Below are positions 35,931 through 44,436 of a DNA stretch of 64,000 nt, in pieces (position 1 is the stretch's first letter; each line of letters opens with the position of its first letter). Position numbers and translations under genes: made by a program. Origin of the DNA: CBDDBU01 sp965226045 (GTDB lineage: Bacteria > Pseudomonadota > Alphaproteobacteria > VGEJ01). Below the pieces are notes generated by a model that saw nothing but the letters and a program-made list of their open reading frames with translations, did no database searches and was not told the origin of the DNA. Location: NCBI GenBank assembly GCA_965226045.1, contig CBDDBU010000021.1, forward strand, positions 66,706-130,705. The letters run 5' to 3'.

Positions 35931-36522
35931 CCTGCACCTCGAGGCGAGCTGCCGCGGCCCGGTCGCTGGCGTTGACGAAGTCGGCCGTGGCCCGATCGCC
36001 GGCCCGGTCTTCGCCGCCGCCGTGATTCTAAACCTGGCGGCGATTCCCGAGGGTCTCGCCGATTCGAAACGCCTGTCGCGCAAAGAACGCGAATGGCTCG
36101 ACACCGCGCTGCGCGCGAGCGGCGCGCACATCGGGCTGGCCGCGGCAAGCGTCTCCGAGATCGACGATATCAACATCCTCGCCGCCAGCTTGCTGGCCAT
36201 GCGCCGTGCGGTGGCCCGCCTGGGGCTGGCGCCCGGCTCGGCGCTGGTCGACGGGATTCACGCGCCCGATCTGCCGTGCCCGGTGCGCACCGTGATCGCC
36301 GGCGATCGGCTGAGTGCGTCGATCGCCGCCGCCTCGATCATCGCCAAGGTCGCGCGCGATCGCCTGATGGCCAAGCTGGCCGCCCGCTATCCGGCCTTCG
36401 GCTGGGAGCACAACGCCGGCTACGGCACCGACGCCCATCGCGAGGCGATCGGACGGGTCGGAACGACGCGCCACCACCGCGACACCTTCGCACCCGTGCG
36501 CAACTTCAACGCCATGGCCTGA
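35920..36522 (+). CDS. rnhB: Ribonuclease HII
   Basis: RNase HII removes ribonucleotides from DNA and RNA-DNA hybrids. The 200-residue protein has the GVDEVGRGPIAGPV motif with D and E of the active site, ADSKRLSRKERE, LVDGIHAPDLP, ASIIAKVARDRLM and the terminal GYGTDAHREAI. All catalytic acids are in place. The start at ATG 35920 overlaps the Kef-like gene; an upstream in-frame start would extend into its tail. In alphaproteobacterial genomes rnhB is typically next to ccrM, as here. Confidence 0.96.
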   Translation: MSADLHLEASCRGPVAGVDEVGRGPIAGPVFAAAVILNLAAIPEGLADSKRLSRKEREWLDTALRASGAHIGLAAASVSEIDDINILAASLLAMRRAVARLGLAPGSALVDGIHAPDLPCPVRTVIAGDRLSASIAAASIIAKVARDRLMAKLAARYPAFGWEHNAGYGTDAHREAIGRVGTTRHHRDTFAPVRNFNAMA

Positions 36523-36570
36523 GTCTGGACATGAGACTGGGCGTAGGCTCTGGGCGTAAGTCCTTGAGTC
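36521..36570 (+). promoter_or_regulatory. Two GANTC methylation sites upstream of ccrM
   Basis: GAGTC occurs at 36521-36525 and 36566-36570, within 100 bases of the ccrM start. In Caulobacter the ccrM promoter carries GANTC sites whose methylation state limits its own expression. Here the sites are seen directly; the regulatory meaning is inferred. TTGACG at about 36591-36596 is a possible -35 element but no good -10 follows. Confidence 0.5.
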
Positions 36571-36617
36571 GGCGAGACTATTGACGTTTCGGGCCAGCTT
36601 CACCATGCTGCCGCGCC

Positions 36618-37727
36618 ATGACCGCCGCCGAGCCTGCCATGACCCGCGCCGAGCTTCCCCTGAACCGTGTCTTGCGCGGCGATTGCGTGGGTCTGATGGC
36701 GGGGCTGCCGGCGCGCTCGATCGACATGATCTTCGCCGATCCGCCCTACAACCTTCAGCTCGAAGGCGAACTCAAGCGGCCCAACAACACGCGGGTGGAC
36801 GGGGTCGACGCGGCGTGGGATCGCTTCGCCAGCCACGAGGCCTACGACGTGTTCATGCGCGCGTGGCTGGGCGCGGCGCGGCGGGTGCTCAAGGACGACG
36901 GCACGATCTGGGTGATCGGCTCCTATCACAACATATTTCGGGTCGGCACGGCGCTCCAGGATCTAGGATTCTGGTTTCTGAACGATGTGATCTGGCGCAA
37001 GACCAATCCGATGCCCAACTTTCGCGGCCGGCGTTTCACCAACGCGCACGAGACGCTGATCTGGTGCTCGCGTGAGCGCGGCGCGCGCTACACCTTCAAC
37101 TACGACGCGATGAAGGCGCTCAACGACGACCTGCAAATGCGTTCCGATTGGCTGTTGCCGATCTGCTCGGGGGCCGAGCGACTCAAGCAGGAGGGGCGCA
37201 AGGCGCACCCGACGCAGAAGCCCGAAGCGCTGCTCCATCGCGTGATCCTCGCCTCCACCATGCCGGGCGAAGTGGTCCTCGATCCGTTCTTCGGCACCGG
37301 CACGACCGGCGCGGTCGCCAAGCGGCTGGGCCGCGACTTCATCGGCATCGAGCGCGAAGCGGCCTACGTCAAACTCGCCCAACAGCGCCTCGAGGCGGTG
37401 CGGGCGGGCGACCCCGCGGCCCTCGAGACGCGCGCGCGACGGGCCGAGCCGAGGGTGCCGTTCGGCGCCCTGGTCGAGCGCGGGTTACTGGCGCCCGGCG
37501 CGGTGCTGGCCGACGCGCGCGGCGCGCACCACGCCAAGGTGGGGGCGGATGGGACCCTGATTTCCGACGGCGCGCACGGCCCGATCCGAGGCTCGATCCA
37601 CCAGGTCGGTGCCCACGTTCAAGGCGCGCCGGCGTGCAACGGCTGGGCCTTCTGGTGCTTCAAGGCCGACGGCGCCTGGGTCCCGATCGACCGCCTCCGC
37701 CAACAGGTCCGCGCCGGGCTGCATTGA
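36618..37727 (+). CDS. ccrM: CcrM-type GANTC adenine-N6 DNA methyltransferase
   Basis: A beta-class DNA methyltransferase of 369 residues. The catalytic DPPY is at 41-44 (IFADPPYNLQL) and the SAM motif DPFFGTGTTGAVAKRLGR at about 223-240, in the reversed beta-class order. The C-terminal ~90 residues form the extra domain of the CcrM/RAMA type (PFGALVERGLLAPGAVL ... WAFWCFKADGAWVPIDRLR) that distinguishes CcrM from smaller M.HinfI-like enzymes. It methylates GANTC late in the cell cycle in Alphaproteobacteria, often essential. No restriction endonuclease is adjacent, supporting an orphan role. Confidence 0.93.
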   Translation: MTAAEPAMTRAELPLNRVLRGDCVGLMAGLPARSIDMIFADPPYNLQLEGELKRPNNTRVDGVDAAWDRFASHEAYDVFMRAWLGAARRVLKDDGTIWVIGSYHNIFRVGTALQDLGFWFLNDVIWRKTNPMPNFRGRRFTNAHETLIWCSRERGARYTFNYDAMKALNDDLQMRSDWLLPICSGAERLKQEGRKAHPTQKPEALLHRVILASTMPGEVVLDPFFGTGTTGAVAKRLGRDFIGIEREAAYVKLAQQRLEAVRAGDPAALETRARRAEPRVPFGALVERGLLAPGAVLADARGAHHAKVGADGTLISDGAHGPIRGSIHQVGAHVQGAPACNGWAFWCFKADGAWVPIDRLRQQVRAGLH

Positions 37728-37758
37728 GGGCGGCAAGCACGGGTCCGCCCGTCACCCC

Positions 37759-37788
37759 ACCCCGACGCTCCCCCATCAAGGGGGAGCG
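37759..37788. repeat. Dispersed palindromic intergenic repeat, copy 2
   Basis: The arms CGCTCCCCC (37766-37774) and GGGGGAGCG (37780-37788) form a perfect nine-pair stem with loop ATCAA, preceded by ACCCCGA. The ACCCCGA(C/G)...CTCCCCCAT core matches the element at 10841-10858. It lies between the convergent ccrM and mutY and could terminate both. Confidence 0.65.
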
Positions 37789-37848
37789 GGAAGACCGAAT
37801 CGGCGCCGACGCCGAGGTGGTAGCGCTCGCGGGGTGGGGCGGGCTAAA

Positions 37849-38976
37849 CTATATCAGTCGGGCGCGCGGATGGGTTGAGGACGCGTGGGCGATGATCTTC
37901 TTGGTCAGGGTCGGCAGGGCGTGGCATGGGAAATCAGCCGGCGCGACCCAGAAGCCGTCGAGGTCGGGTTCGCCGGTGACAGCGGCGGCGAACAGGTCGA
38001 ACGAGATCGTGAAGTGGGTGAAGCCATGCTCGATGGCGCCAGCGAGGCACCGCCAGCGCGCTCGGGCGGGGGCGTGGGCGCGGGCCTCGGCGAACCGCCA
38101 CGGCTGCTCGCGCCACGGCGTCGAGGGCACCTCCACCATGCCGCCGAGCAGGCCGCGCTCGGGCCGGCGGCGGAGCAAGATCGCGCCATCGCCGCGCGTT
38201 AGCCAGAACGCCACCCCGTGGCGGTGGGGGCGGGCGGCGCGCGCCGTTCGCCGGGGGAGCCGCTCAGGCTGGCCGGCGGCGTGGGCGCGACAGTCCCTGG
38301 CCCACGGGCACACCTCGCAAGTCGCGCGGCGCGCGGCGCAGACCGTGGCGCCGAGGTCCATCAGCGCCTGGGCGTAGTCGCCCGCGCGCCGCGGCGGCAC
38401 CAGCGTGCCCGCCAGTGCCGCCAGTTCCAGCTTGGCGGCCGGCAGCGGCGTCTCGATCGCGAACAGCCGGGCCATCACCCGCTCGACGTTGCCATCGACA
38501 ACGTTGGCGGGGCGGTCGAAGGCGATCGCCGCGATCGCCGCCGCCGTGTAGGGACCGATGCCGGGCAGGCGGCGCAGCGCCGCTTCGCTGTCGGGGAGAC
38601 AGCCCCCGTGCTCGGCCATGAGCCGGCCCGCGCAGGCGTGCAGGTTGCGCCCGCGCGCGTAGTAGCCGAGCCCCTGCCAGGCATGCAGAACCTGATCGAG
38701 CGGCGCCCGGGCGAGATCGGCCAAGCTCGGCCAGCGCTTAAGGAAACGGCGGAAATAGGGGCCGACGGTGGCGACGGTGGTCTGCTGCAGCATGATCTCG
38801 CTGAGCCAGACATGGTAGGGATCGGGGCGCTCGGCCGGCGCCGCCCGCCACGGCATATCGCGCCAGCGCCGCGCGGCGTACTGCCGGTCGTACCACGCCA
38901 GCAGGCGCGCCGCCGGTTCGGCGTCGGTTGGAGTGAGGTGAGGGGCCACCGCGCCAGATTCTAGCACGGGCGCCAT
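37849..38976 (-). CDS. mutY: A/G-specific adenine glycosylase
   Basis: MutY removes adenine mispaired with 8-oxoguanine. The 375-residue protein shows MPWR and PYHVWLSEIMLQQTTVATV at the N-terminus, the helix-hairpin-helix LPGIGPYTAAAIAAIAF, the catalytic Asp in NVVDGNVERV, and the 4Fe-4S loop C-x6-C-x2-C-x5-C (CAARRATCEVCPWARDC). The C-terminal part is the Nudix-like 8-oxoG recognition domain (GLLGGMVEVPSTPW). Intact. It diverges from the sugar ABC ATPase with about 120 bases between starts. Confidence 0.95.
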   Translation of the reverse strand: MAPVLESGAVAPHLTPTDAEPAARLLAWYDRQYAARRWRDMPWRAAPAERPDPYHVWLSEIMLQQTTVATVGPYFRRFLKRWPSLADLARAPLDQVLHAWQGLGYYARGRNLHACAGRLMAEHGGCLPDSEAALRRLPGIGPYTAAAIAAIAFDRPANVVDGNVERVMARLFAIETPLPAAKLELAALAGTLVPPRRAGDYAQALMDLGATVCAARRATCEVCPWARDCRAHAAGQPERLPRRTARAARPHRHGVAFWLTRGDGAILLRRRPERGLLGGMVEVPSTPWREQPWRFAEARAHAPARARWRCLAGAIEHGFTHFTISFDLFAAAVTGEPDLDGFWVAPADFPCHALPTLTKKIIAHASSTHPRARLI

Positions 38977-39097
38977 GGGGCGGTGCTTGGCGCAGGTCGG
39001 AACTCAAACCGAGACACTGACCCGCGCGCCCCTTGCTCGCGCTCAGCCATTGAGGCACCATCGCGCGGCCGCGATCCTCTCCCCAAAGGCAGCCCTG

Positions 39098-39874
39098 ATG
39101 ACCGCTCCGCCGCTCGTCGAGATGCGCAACATTTACAAGAGCTTCGGTGGCATCCACGCGGTCGAGGATGTGTCGCTCTCGCTCCATCCCGGCGAGGTGA
39201 TGGGGATCGTTGGCCACAACGGGGCCGGCAAATCGACCCTCATCAAGATTCTCTCTGGCGCCTATCAGATGGACTCGGGCGAGATTCACGTGGGCGGTGA
39301 AAAGGCCACCATCAACAACCCACGCGACGCCAAGAACTACGGCATCGAGACCCTGTACCAACATCTCGCCCTGCACGACAACCTCGATTCGGCGGCCAAC
39401 GTGTTCATGGGGCGCGAGCTCCTCACCCGGTACGGCACCCTCGACAATACGGCCATGGAGCGCGCGGCGGCCGCTGTCATCAACCGCATCAACCCCAACT
39501 TCACGACCTTGAAGGACCCGGTGTTGAGTCTGTCCGGCGGCCAGCGCCAGTCCATCGCGATCGCCCGGGCGCTGCATTTCAACGCCAAGGTCCTGGTCAT
39601 GGACGAACCAACCGCCGCCCTCGGCCACAACGAGACGCGGACCTTCAAGGAGCTGGTGCTCCGGCTCAAATCCGAAGGCATCGGCATGTTCGTGATCAGC
39701 CACGATCTGCACGATGTGTTCGATATGTCCGATCGCATCACCGTCATGTCGAACGGGCGGCGAGTCGGCACCCGCCCGACCGCCGAGGTCACCAAGGATC
39801 AGGTTCTGGGGATGATTATCCTCGGCAAGTTGCCGGAAGAGGAGAGGGCCGAGGATCTGGCGGTACTGCGTTAG
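39098..39874 (+). CDS. Sugar ABC transporter ATP-binding protein (FrcA-like)
   Basis: A single-domain ABC ATPase of 258 residues. Walker A GHNGAGKST is at about 39-47, the signature LSGGQRQSIAIARAL and Walker B VLVMDEPTAALG are intact, and the switch His lies in VISHDLHDV. The single-ABC length and the KSFGGIHAVEDVSLSL lead match the fructose/ribose FrcA-type subfamily rather than the two-domain RbsA. The cognate permease (41535) and binding protein (42581) lie beyond IS-A copy 2. The order ATPase-permease-binding protein is plausible for one operon now interrupted. Sugar specificity cannot be told. Confidence 0.88.
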   Translation: MTAPPLVEMRNIYKSFGGIHAVEDVSLSLHPGEVMGIVGHNGAGKSTLIKILSGAYQMDSGEIHVGGEKATINNPRDAKNYGIETLYQHLALHDNLDSAANVFMGRELLTRYGTLDNTAMERAAAAVINRINPNFTTLKDPVLSLSGGQRQSIAIARALHFNAKVLVMDEPTAALGHNETRTFKELVLRLKSEGIGMFVISHDLHDVFDMSDRITVMSNGRRVGTRPTAEVTKDQVLGMIILGKLPEEERAEDLAVLR

Positions 39875-39906
39875 CTTGCGGCGCGACCGGTTGTGTGACT
39901 TGTTCG

Positions 39907-39914
39907 GTCGTCAT
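39907..39914 (+). repeat. 8-bp target duplication of IS-A copy 2 (GTCGTCAT)
   Basis: GTCGTCAT directly precedes IS-A copy 2 and recurs at 41365-41372 after it, showing a simple insertion between the ABC ATPase and permease genes. Eight to nine base duplications are normal for IS256 elements. Confidence 0.9.
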
Positions 39915-41364
39915 GGAGATGTTCCGGTCGATGTTGAAAAGTTGAGGTAGGTGTCGCTCTCCTGGAGCCGTTAGGCTCCGGGTGCTGCAAACCCAAGAGG
40001 GAGAACGACACCATGGGAAAGAATATCCGTAGTTCCAGTAGCCCGAAAGCCCTTGCCACCTCGTTTCCTATGCCGCCGCTGGCAGACGCGATGGACGCAG
40101 TCCGTCTCAGCGTGGATCGGTTCTGTCTCCTGGCCGGGGTCGAGGCCTTGGCCGAGATGATGGAGGAGGACGCCACGACCGTGTGCGGGGCCCGACATCG
40201 TCGCCATGGGAACCGTCGGGGTTATCGCTGGGGCCATACGCAGAGCGAGATCGGCTACCACGGCGGCCGCGTGAAAGTGCAGCGGCCACGGGTTCGCGAC
40301 CATGCTGGCAAGGAGGTGGGTTTGGAGAGCTGGCAGGTGCTGCGCGACGGCAACCTGTTGCTCGAGTGGGCGCTCAACCTGATGGTGCTGAACGTGTCGA
40401 CCCGCAAGTACCACCGCGCGGTCCGTCTGCCCGAGGGCGACCTGGCGAAAGCGCGTGGCGACGGCACCTCGAAGTCGGCCGTTTCCCGGCGCTTTGTGGC
40501 GCTGTCGCGCAAGAAGATGAAGGCCTGGCTTGCCTCGGACCTCTCGGAGCTCGACCTGCTGGTCATCCAGATCGACGGTCTGCATGTCGGCGACCATGTC
40601 TTGGTGGCGGCGATCGGCGTCGATGGCAACGGCGACAAGCATGTCCTGGCCGTGGTCGAGGGGGCGACGGAGAACACTGTCGTCGTCCAGGCCTTGCTCG
40701 ACAATCTCCTCGCCAGGGGGCTCGATCCGACGCTGCCCCGGCTGTTCATCGTCGATGGCGCGAAGGCGCTCAGCAAAGCGATCCGCAACACCTTCGGTGT
40801 GGCCGCCGCCATCCAGCGCTGCCAGGTCCACAAGGGCCGTAACATCATCGAGCGCCTGCCCCTGCATTTGCATGCGAGCGTCAAGAAGGCGCTCCGTCAG
40901 GCCTGGGACCAGGACGACGCAGACAAGGCCGAACGGCTGCTGCGCAACCTGGCCCGGCGTCTGGAGCATGAGGAACCGGGCGTCTCGGGCAGCATCCTGG
41001 AGGGGCTGGACGAGATACTCACCGTCATCCGCCTCGGCCTGCCGCACGAACTCCGGCGCTCGCTCGCCTGCACCAACATCGTCGAGAACGCGCTCGGCAC
41101 GGTGCGCCAGGTCACCCGCAACGTCAAACGCTGGAGACACGCCGAGATGGCGCTCAGATGGACCGCCGCCGGCCTGCTGGAGGCCCAGAAAACCTTCCGT
41201 CGCCTCAAGGCCTATCGTCAGCTGCCCATCCTCCGAAATGCTCTCCAGGAACACTTGAGAAAGGCTCAGGCCGACAGTGCCATTGAAACCATCATGAAGG
41301 CAGCATAGCATCATCAACCAGCGACGCCTGCCCCACGAATTTCAACAGAGATAGGGACATCGCC
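39915..41364 (+). mobile_element. IS-A copy 2 (IS256 family), 1450 bp
   Basis: The same element as copy 1, with a single-base difference in the left end (GATGTTCCGG instead of GATGTCCCGG) and one in the transposase. It has the same orientation as copy 1, in direct repeat 6.8 kb apart. Target duplication GTCGTCAT on both sides. It lies in the spacer of the sugar ABC operon, so the downstream permease would need read-through or a promoter in the IS. Confidence 0.94.
40013..41308 (+). CDS. IS256-family transposase (IS-A copy 2)
   Basis: A complete 431-residue transposase with the same catalytic blocks as the copy at 31717. The only protein change is Ser for Pro in VLNVSTRKYH (about residue 129). 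Both DDE acids are retained, so activity is possible. Confidence 0.94.
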   Translation: MGKNIRSSSSPKALATSFPMPPLADAMDAVRLSVDRFCLLAGVEALAEMMEEDATTVCGARHRRHGNRRGYRWGHTQSEIGYHGGRVKVQRPRVRDHAGKEVGLESWQVLRDGNLLLEWALNLMVLNVSTRKYHRAVRLPEGDLAKARGDGTSKSAVSRRFVALSRKKMKAWLASDLSELDLLVIQIDGLHVGDHVLVAAIGVDGNGDKHVLAVVEGATENTVVVQALLDNLLARGLDPTLPRLFIVDGAKALSKAIRNTFGVAAAIQRCQVHKGRNIIERLPLHLHASVKKALRQAWDQDDADKAERLLRNLARRLEHEEPGVSGSILEGLDEILTVIRLGLPHELRRSLACTNIVENALGTVRQVTRNVKRWRHAEMALRWTAAGLLEAQKTFRRLKAYRQLPILRNALQEHLRKAQADSAIETIMKAA

Positions 41365-41534
41365 GTCGTCATACGCGGTCGGGAGGAAGCGGCCACGTGG
41401 GAAGCTGGGATGGCCTGGGGGACTTGGGTAGGCCTGGGGGAAACTGAGTCATGGGCGAGATGATCTCGCGCAAGGGGCAAGTGTCGGCCGGCGCTGGGTC
41501 GGCGCTAGGCGGGCGACGGGGGAGCCAGCGGTAG
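41365..41534 (+). other. Spacer between IS-A copy 2 and sugar permease
   Basis: 170 bases. It begins with the second GTCGTCAT duplication and ends at the permease start, whose ribosome-binding sequence is GGGGGAGCC near 41519. A GC-rich stretch with repeated GGCCTGGGGG (41411 and 41433) is visible. No gene was recognised. Confidence 0.4.
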
Positions 41535-42503
41535 ATGAGCGCGGAGGACTCGACCACGGTCAAGAGCCGGTGGAATTCGACGCGCGCCCAGTTCTTCGGC
41601 ATCGGTATCTTCTATGTCCTGGTATTGATTTTCTTCTCGTTCGCCACTGAATATTTCTTCAGCTACTCGAACACGCTCAACATCCTGTCGAACGTCACGG
41701 TGATCGGCATCGTCGCGCTCGGCCAAACGCTCGCCATCGTCTCGGGCGGATTCGATCTTTCGGTGAGCGGGGTCGTGCCGCTGGGCGCGGTGGCGTTCGT
41801 CATTTTCAGCAACTTCGGAATGGTGACGCCGCTCGCGATTCTGCTCGTCATCGCCCTCGGCGCGGCGGTCGGTCTGGCCAACGGCTTGTTGGTCACCAAG
41901 GTCCGCATCAACCCGCTGATCGCCACGCTGGGCACACTTTCGATCGCGGGCGGTCTGGCCTATACGCTCTCCAACGGCGTCACCATTCCGATGCAGAACT
42001 TCGATGCCGGCGTCTTGGCCGACCGGACATACGGTGGCATCTCCTATTATGTGATCGTGCTGGTCGCCTTGAGCCTCACGATTGCGTTCATGATGCGCTA
42101 CACGTTGTTTGGCCGCCGCATCTATGCCATCGGCGGCAACCGTGAGGCGAGTCGGCTGGTTGGCCTGCGCGTCGATGAGATCACCATCGTGATTTATGTG
42201 CTGTGCGCGGCGCTGGCGGCGTTCGCCGGCGTGGTGGTGTCGAGCCAGCTCTTGGCCGGCTCGGCCACGGTGGGGGCGAACGCCGCGTTGACCTCGATCG
42301 CCGCCGTGATTCTGGGCGGCGCCGCGCTGTTCGGCGGTGTAGGCGGCGTCGGCGGGACGCTGATCGGGGTGCTGGTGCTGGGCACCATCGCCAACGGCAT
42401 GGCGCTAATGATGGTGCCGGCCTTCTACCAACAGATCGCGACCGGCGCTATTCTCTTGCTCGCCGTCGGCTTCGGTCAACTGCGCCCGGCGGTGACCAAC
42501 TAG
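41535..42503 (+). CDS. Sugar ABC transporter permease (RbsC/FrcC-like)
   Basis: A 322-residue integral membrane protein with about nine to ten helices. The family signature region is ALGQTLAIVSGGFDLSVSGVV (early), LLVTKVRINPLIATLGTLSI, and the cytoplasmic loop GGNREASRLVGLRVDEITI that contacts the ATPase, followed by AVILGGAALFGGVGGV. It belongs to the ribose/xylose/fructose permease group. It precedes its binding protein by 77 bases. Upstream it is separated from the ATPase by IS-A copy 2, so expression may be altered. Confidence 0.9.
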   Translation: MSAEDSTTVKSRWNSTRAQFFGIGIFYVLVLIFFSFATEYFFSYSNTLNILSNVTVIGIVALGQTLAIVSGGFDLSVSGVVPLGAVAFVIFSNFGMVTPLAILLVIALGAAVGLANGLLVTKVRINPLIATLGTLSIAGGLAYTLSNGVTIPMQNFDAGVLADRTYGGISYYVIVLVALSLTIAFMMRYTLFGRRIYAIGGNREASRLVGLRVDEITIVIYVLCAALAAFAGVVVSSQLLAGSATVGANAALTSIAAVILGGAALFGGVGGVGGTLIGVLVLGTIANGMALMMVPAFYQQIATGAILLLAVGFGQLRPAVTN

Positions 42504-42580
42504 CCGCCGAGACCAACAAGAGCGCATCGAGCCAAACCAAACTTCAAACGCCAAACATCAACACAGTGGAGGAAATCACG

Positions 42581-43753
42581 ATGAACGATCACGATCAGGA
42601 CAACAAACGGCAACTCTCGCAGCCTCGCGGCCGACTCTCGCGGCGGCAGATGATCCAGCGCCTGACGGCGCTCGGCCTGACTCTGCCGTTGGCGACGAGC
42701 CTTGTCGCCACACGAGGCCGCCAAGTCTCGGCCCAGGGCAAGCTCAAGATCAGCTTCGCCAACGTGCTTGAGACCGGAGAGTTGTTCGTCCAACTCGGGA
42801 ACGGCATCCAAGCCGCCGCCGAGCTCGCCGGCTACGACATCAAACGCTACAACAACGAATTCGAGGCGGAGAAAACGCTCGCCAACGCACGCCTGATGGT
42901 CCAGGACCAACCCGACGTGATCCTTGAGTACAACGGCGTCGAGGGCATCGGCGAGGCACTACGGCGGCTGTTCGACGACGCCGGGATTCCGTTCGTCGCG
43001 ATCAACGTGCCGATCCCCGGCGGCCACTGGTTCAACCTCGTGAACCAGACCATCGGCATCGACACCGCGAACGTGGTGGTGCCGCTGGCCAAGGCGAAAG
43101 GCTGGTCTGGCAACGATACGACGGCGATCATCATCCAAGCCTCGGCCGCCGGCGTCGAGGTCAACGACTGCGTCCGCTACTTCTACGTCACCGCAGCCGA
43201 CACCATGGCCGGCATGAGCAAGATCGCGCCGGCCGACATCACCGCGACGACGACCACGATCGGCGACACTGGCATCCAGGTCGATGGCGGGGGGGTGTTG
43301 GAGCAGAGCTACACGGCGGTGAAGAACGCGCTGCAAACCTTGCCGGCCGATCGCCACATTCTGCTGTATTCGGTCAACGACGATTCGACCCTCGGCGCGT
43401 GGCGAGCGATCACCGAGGCGAACCGCCAAGACAACACCCTCGTCGCCGGTCTCGGCGGCTCGGTGGCGGCGCTCGGCGAGCTCCGCAACAATCCGCAATG
43501 GGTGGCCGAGGGCTCGGTGTTCGCGACTCACTGGGGGCAGTACCTGATCGCGATGGTCACCGCCATCATGAGCGGCGTAACGCTGCCGCCGTTGACCAAG
43601 TGCCCACAGATCGTGCTGACCGCGGCCACTGTCGACAAGTACTACGACGCGGAAGGCAAGGTACAGCTGTTGCCGCCATTGGACGACACCAACACGTACC
43701 TGAAGGACACCGGCATCTTGCAAAAGCACAACAACGTCGAGGGCCTGATCTAG
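42581..43753 (+). CDS. Periplasmic sugar-binding protein of the ABC transporter
   Basis: A 390-residue solute-binding protein of the periplasmic-binding-protein type I (RbsB-like) fold. It has a Tat-type signal (LSRRQMIQRLTALGL, then VSAQGK) rather than a Sec signal, which is uncommon but known for such proteins. The mature part starts KISFANVLETGELFVQLGNG, with N-terminal QPDVILEYNGVEGIGEALRR and a C-terminal lobe GLGGSVAALGELRNNPQWV. ATG 42581 follows GTGGAGG. A strong hairpin follows the gene. The sugar is unknown. Confidence 0.88.
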   Translation: MNDHDQDNKRQLSQPRGRLSRRQMIQRLTALGLTLPLATSLVATRGRQVSAQGKLKISFANVLETGELFVQLGNGIQAAAELAGYDIKRYNNEFEAEKTLANARLMVQDQPDVILEYNGVEGIGEALRRLFDDAGIPFVAINVPIPGGHWFNLVNQTIGIDTANVVVPLAKAKGWSGNDTTAIIIQASAAGVEVNDCVRYFYVTAADTMAGMSKIAPADITATTTTIGDTGIQVDGGGVLEQSYTAVKNALQTLPADRHILLYSVNDDSTLGAWRAITEANRQDNTLVAGLGGSVAALGELRNNPQWVAEGSVFATHWGQYLIAMVTAIMSGVTLPPLTKCPQIVLTAATVDKYYDAEGKVQLLPPLDDTNTYLKDTGILQKHNNVEGLI

Positions 43754-43778
43754 CCCGAGGCGGCGCGGCACACTTCGT

Positions 43779-43809
43779 CCGGGGCGCGTCGATCACCCTC
43801 GCGCCCCGG
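43779..43809. terminator. GC hairpin after the sugar ABC genes
   Basis: CCGGGGCGCG (43779-43788) and CGCGCCCCGG (43800-43809) form a perfect ten-pair stem with an 11-base loop. There is no T-tract, so it may act with Rho or as an mRNA-stabilising end. The surrounding 250 bases up to the NeuD-like fragment carry no recognised gene. Confidence 0.55.
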
Positions 43810-44013
43810 GCGACCTCCGCCGGCCGAGGTCCGCCGATATTCCTCGGCGCGGCTGGGGCCACCCCCGCCCCTTGACCCAGGGGTTCCACAGGGCCGCCCC
43901 AAGGCAGTGCGGTCAGCTCACCATGAAGAAGCAACCCAACAGGAAAAGGAAGGCTCGCGGCAAACGCCCGCCCCGGCCGGACCATCAAGCGGCGGGCCGC
44001 CGGGAGGCGGGCG

Positions 44014-44430
44014 GTGGTCACGACGGGACACGGCGTCCCCTTCGCGACCCTTGTCCACCCGTTCCACCCGTCGGCTAGCGTTTCGGCCACGGCGCACCTG
44101 GGTCCCGGGGTGATCGTTGGGCGCAACGCGGCGGTGGCCGCGCACACCAGACTCGGCGCTCATGTCTTCGTCAGCCGCGGCGCGCTGATCGGCCATCACA
44201 CCGAGATCGGCGAGTTCTGCACGGTACAGCCCGGCGCCAACGTCGCCGGGGCCGTGCGGGTTGGCGAGAGCACTTACATCGCCATGGGCGCGGTGGTGCG
44301 TGACAGCGTCCACATCGGCGCGCGGGCGGTGATCGGCGCGGGCGCCGTCGTCATCGAGAATGTGCCGGATCGTGCCGAGGTCATGGGCGTGCCGGCTCGG
44401 ATCAGCAGAACCTACATCGACGGTGGGTAG
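44014..44430 (+). CDS. NeuD-like hexapeptide acyltransferase, C-terminal domain only
   Basis: A 138-residue left-handed beta-helix protein with hexapeptide repeats (LGPGVIVGRNAAV, IGHHTEIGEFCTVQPGANVAGAVRVGE) and a terminal GAVVIENVPDRAEVMGVPARI, as in the sugar O-acetyltransferases of the NeuD/PglD family. Normal members are about 200-215 residues with an N-terminal Rossmann-like domain; here only the beta-helix is present, starting from a GTG with no convincing ribosome-binding site. It may be a 5'-truncated gene. The preceding 90 codons in this frame are Arg/Gly-rich and not family-like. Inferred role: acetylation of a surface sugar. Confidence 0.65.
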   Translation: MVTTGHGVPFATLVHPFHPSASVSATAHLGPGVIVGRNAAVAAHTRLGAHVFVSRGALIGHHTEIGEFCTVQPGANVAGAVRVGESTYIAMGAVVRDSVHIGARAVIGAGAVVIENVPDRAEVMGVPARISRTYIDGG

Positions 44431-44436
44431 GCACGC

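Noticed and set aside
37148..38377. 409-aa plus frame running from ccrM into mutY
   Set aside because: It combines shadow frames of two convergent genes and crosses the palindromic repeat.
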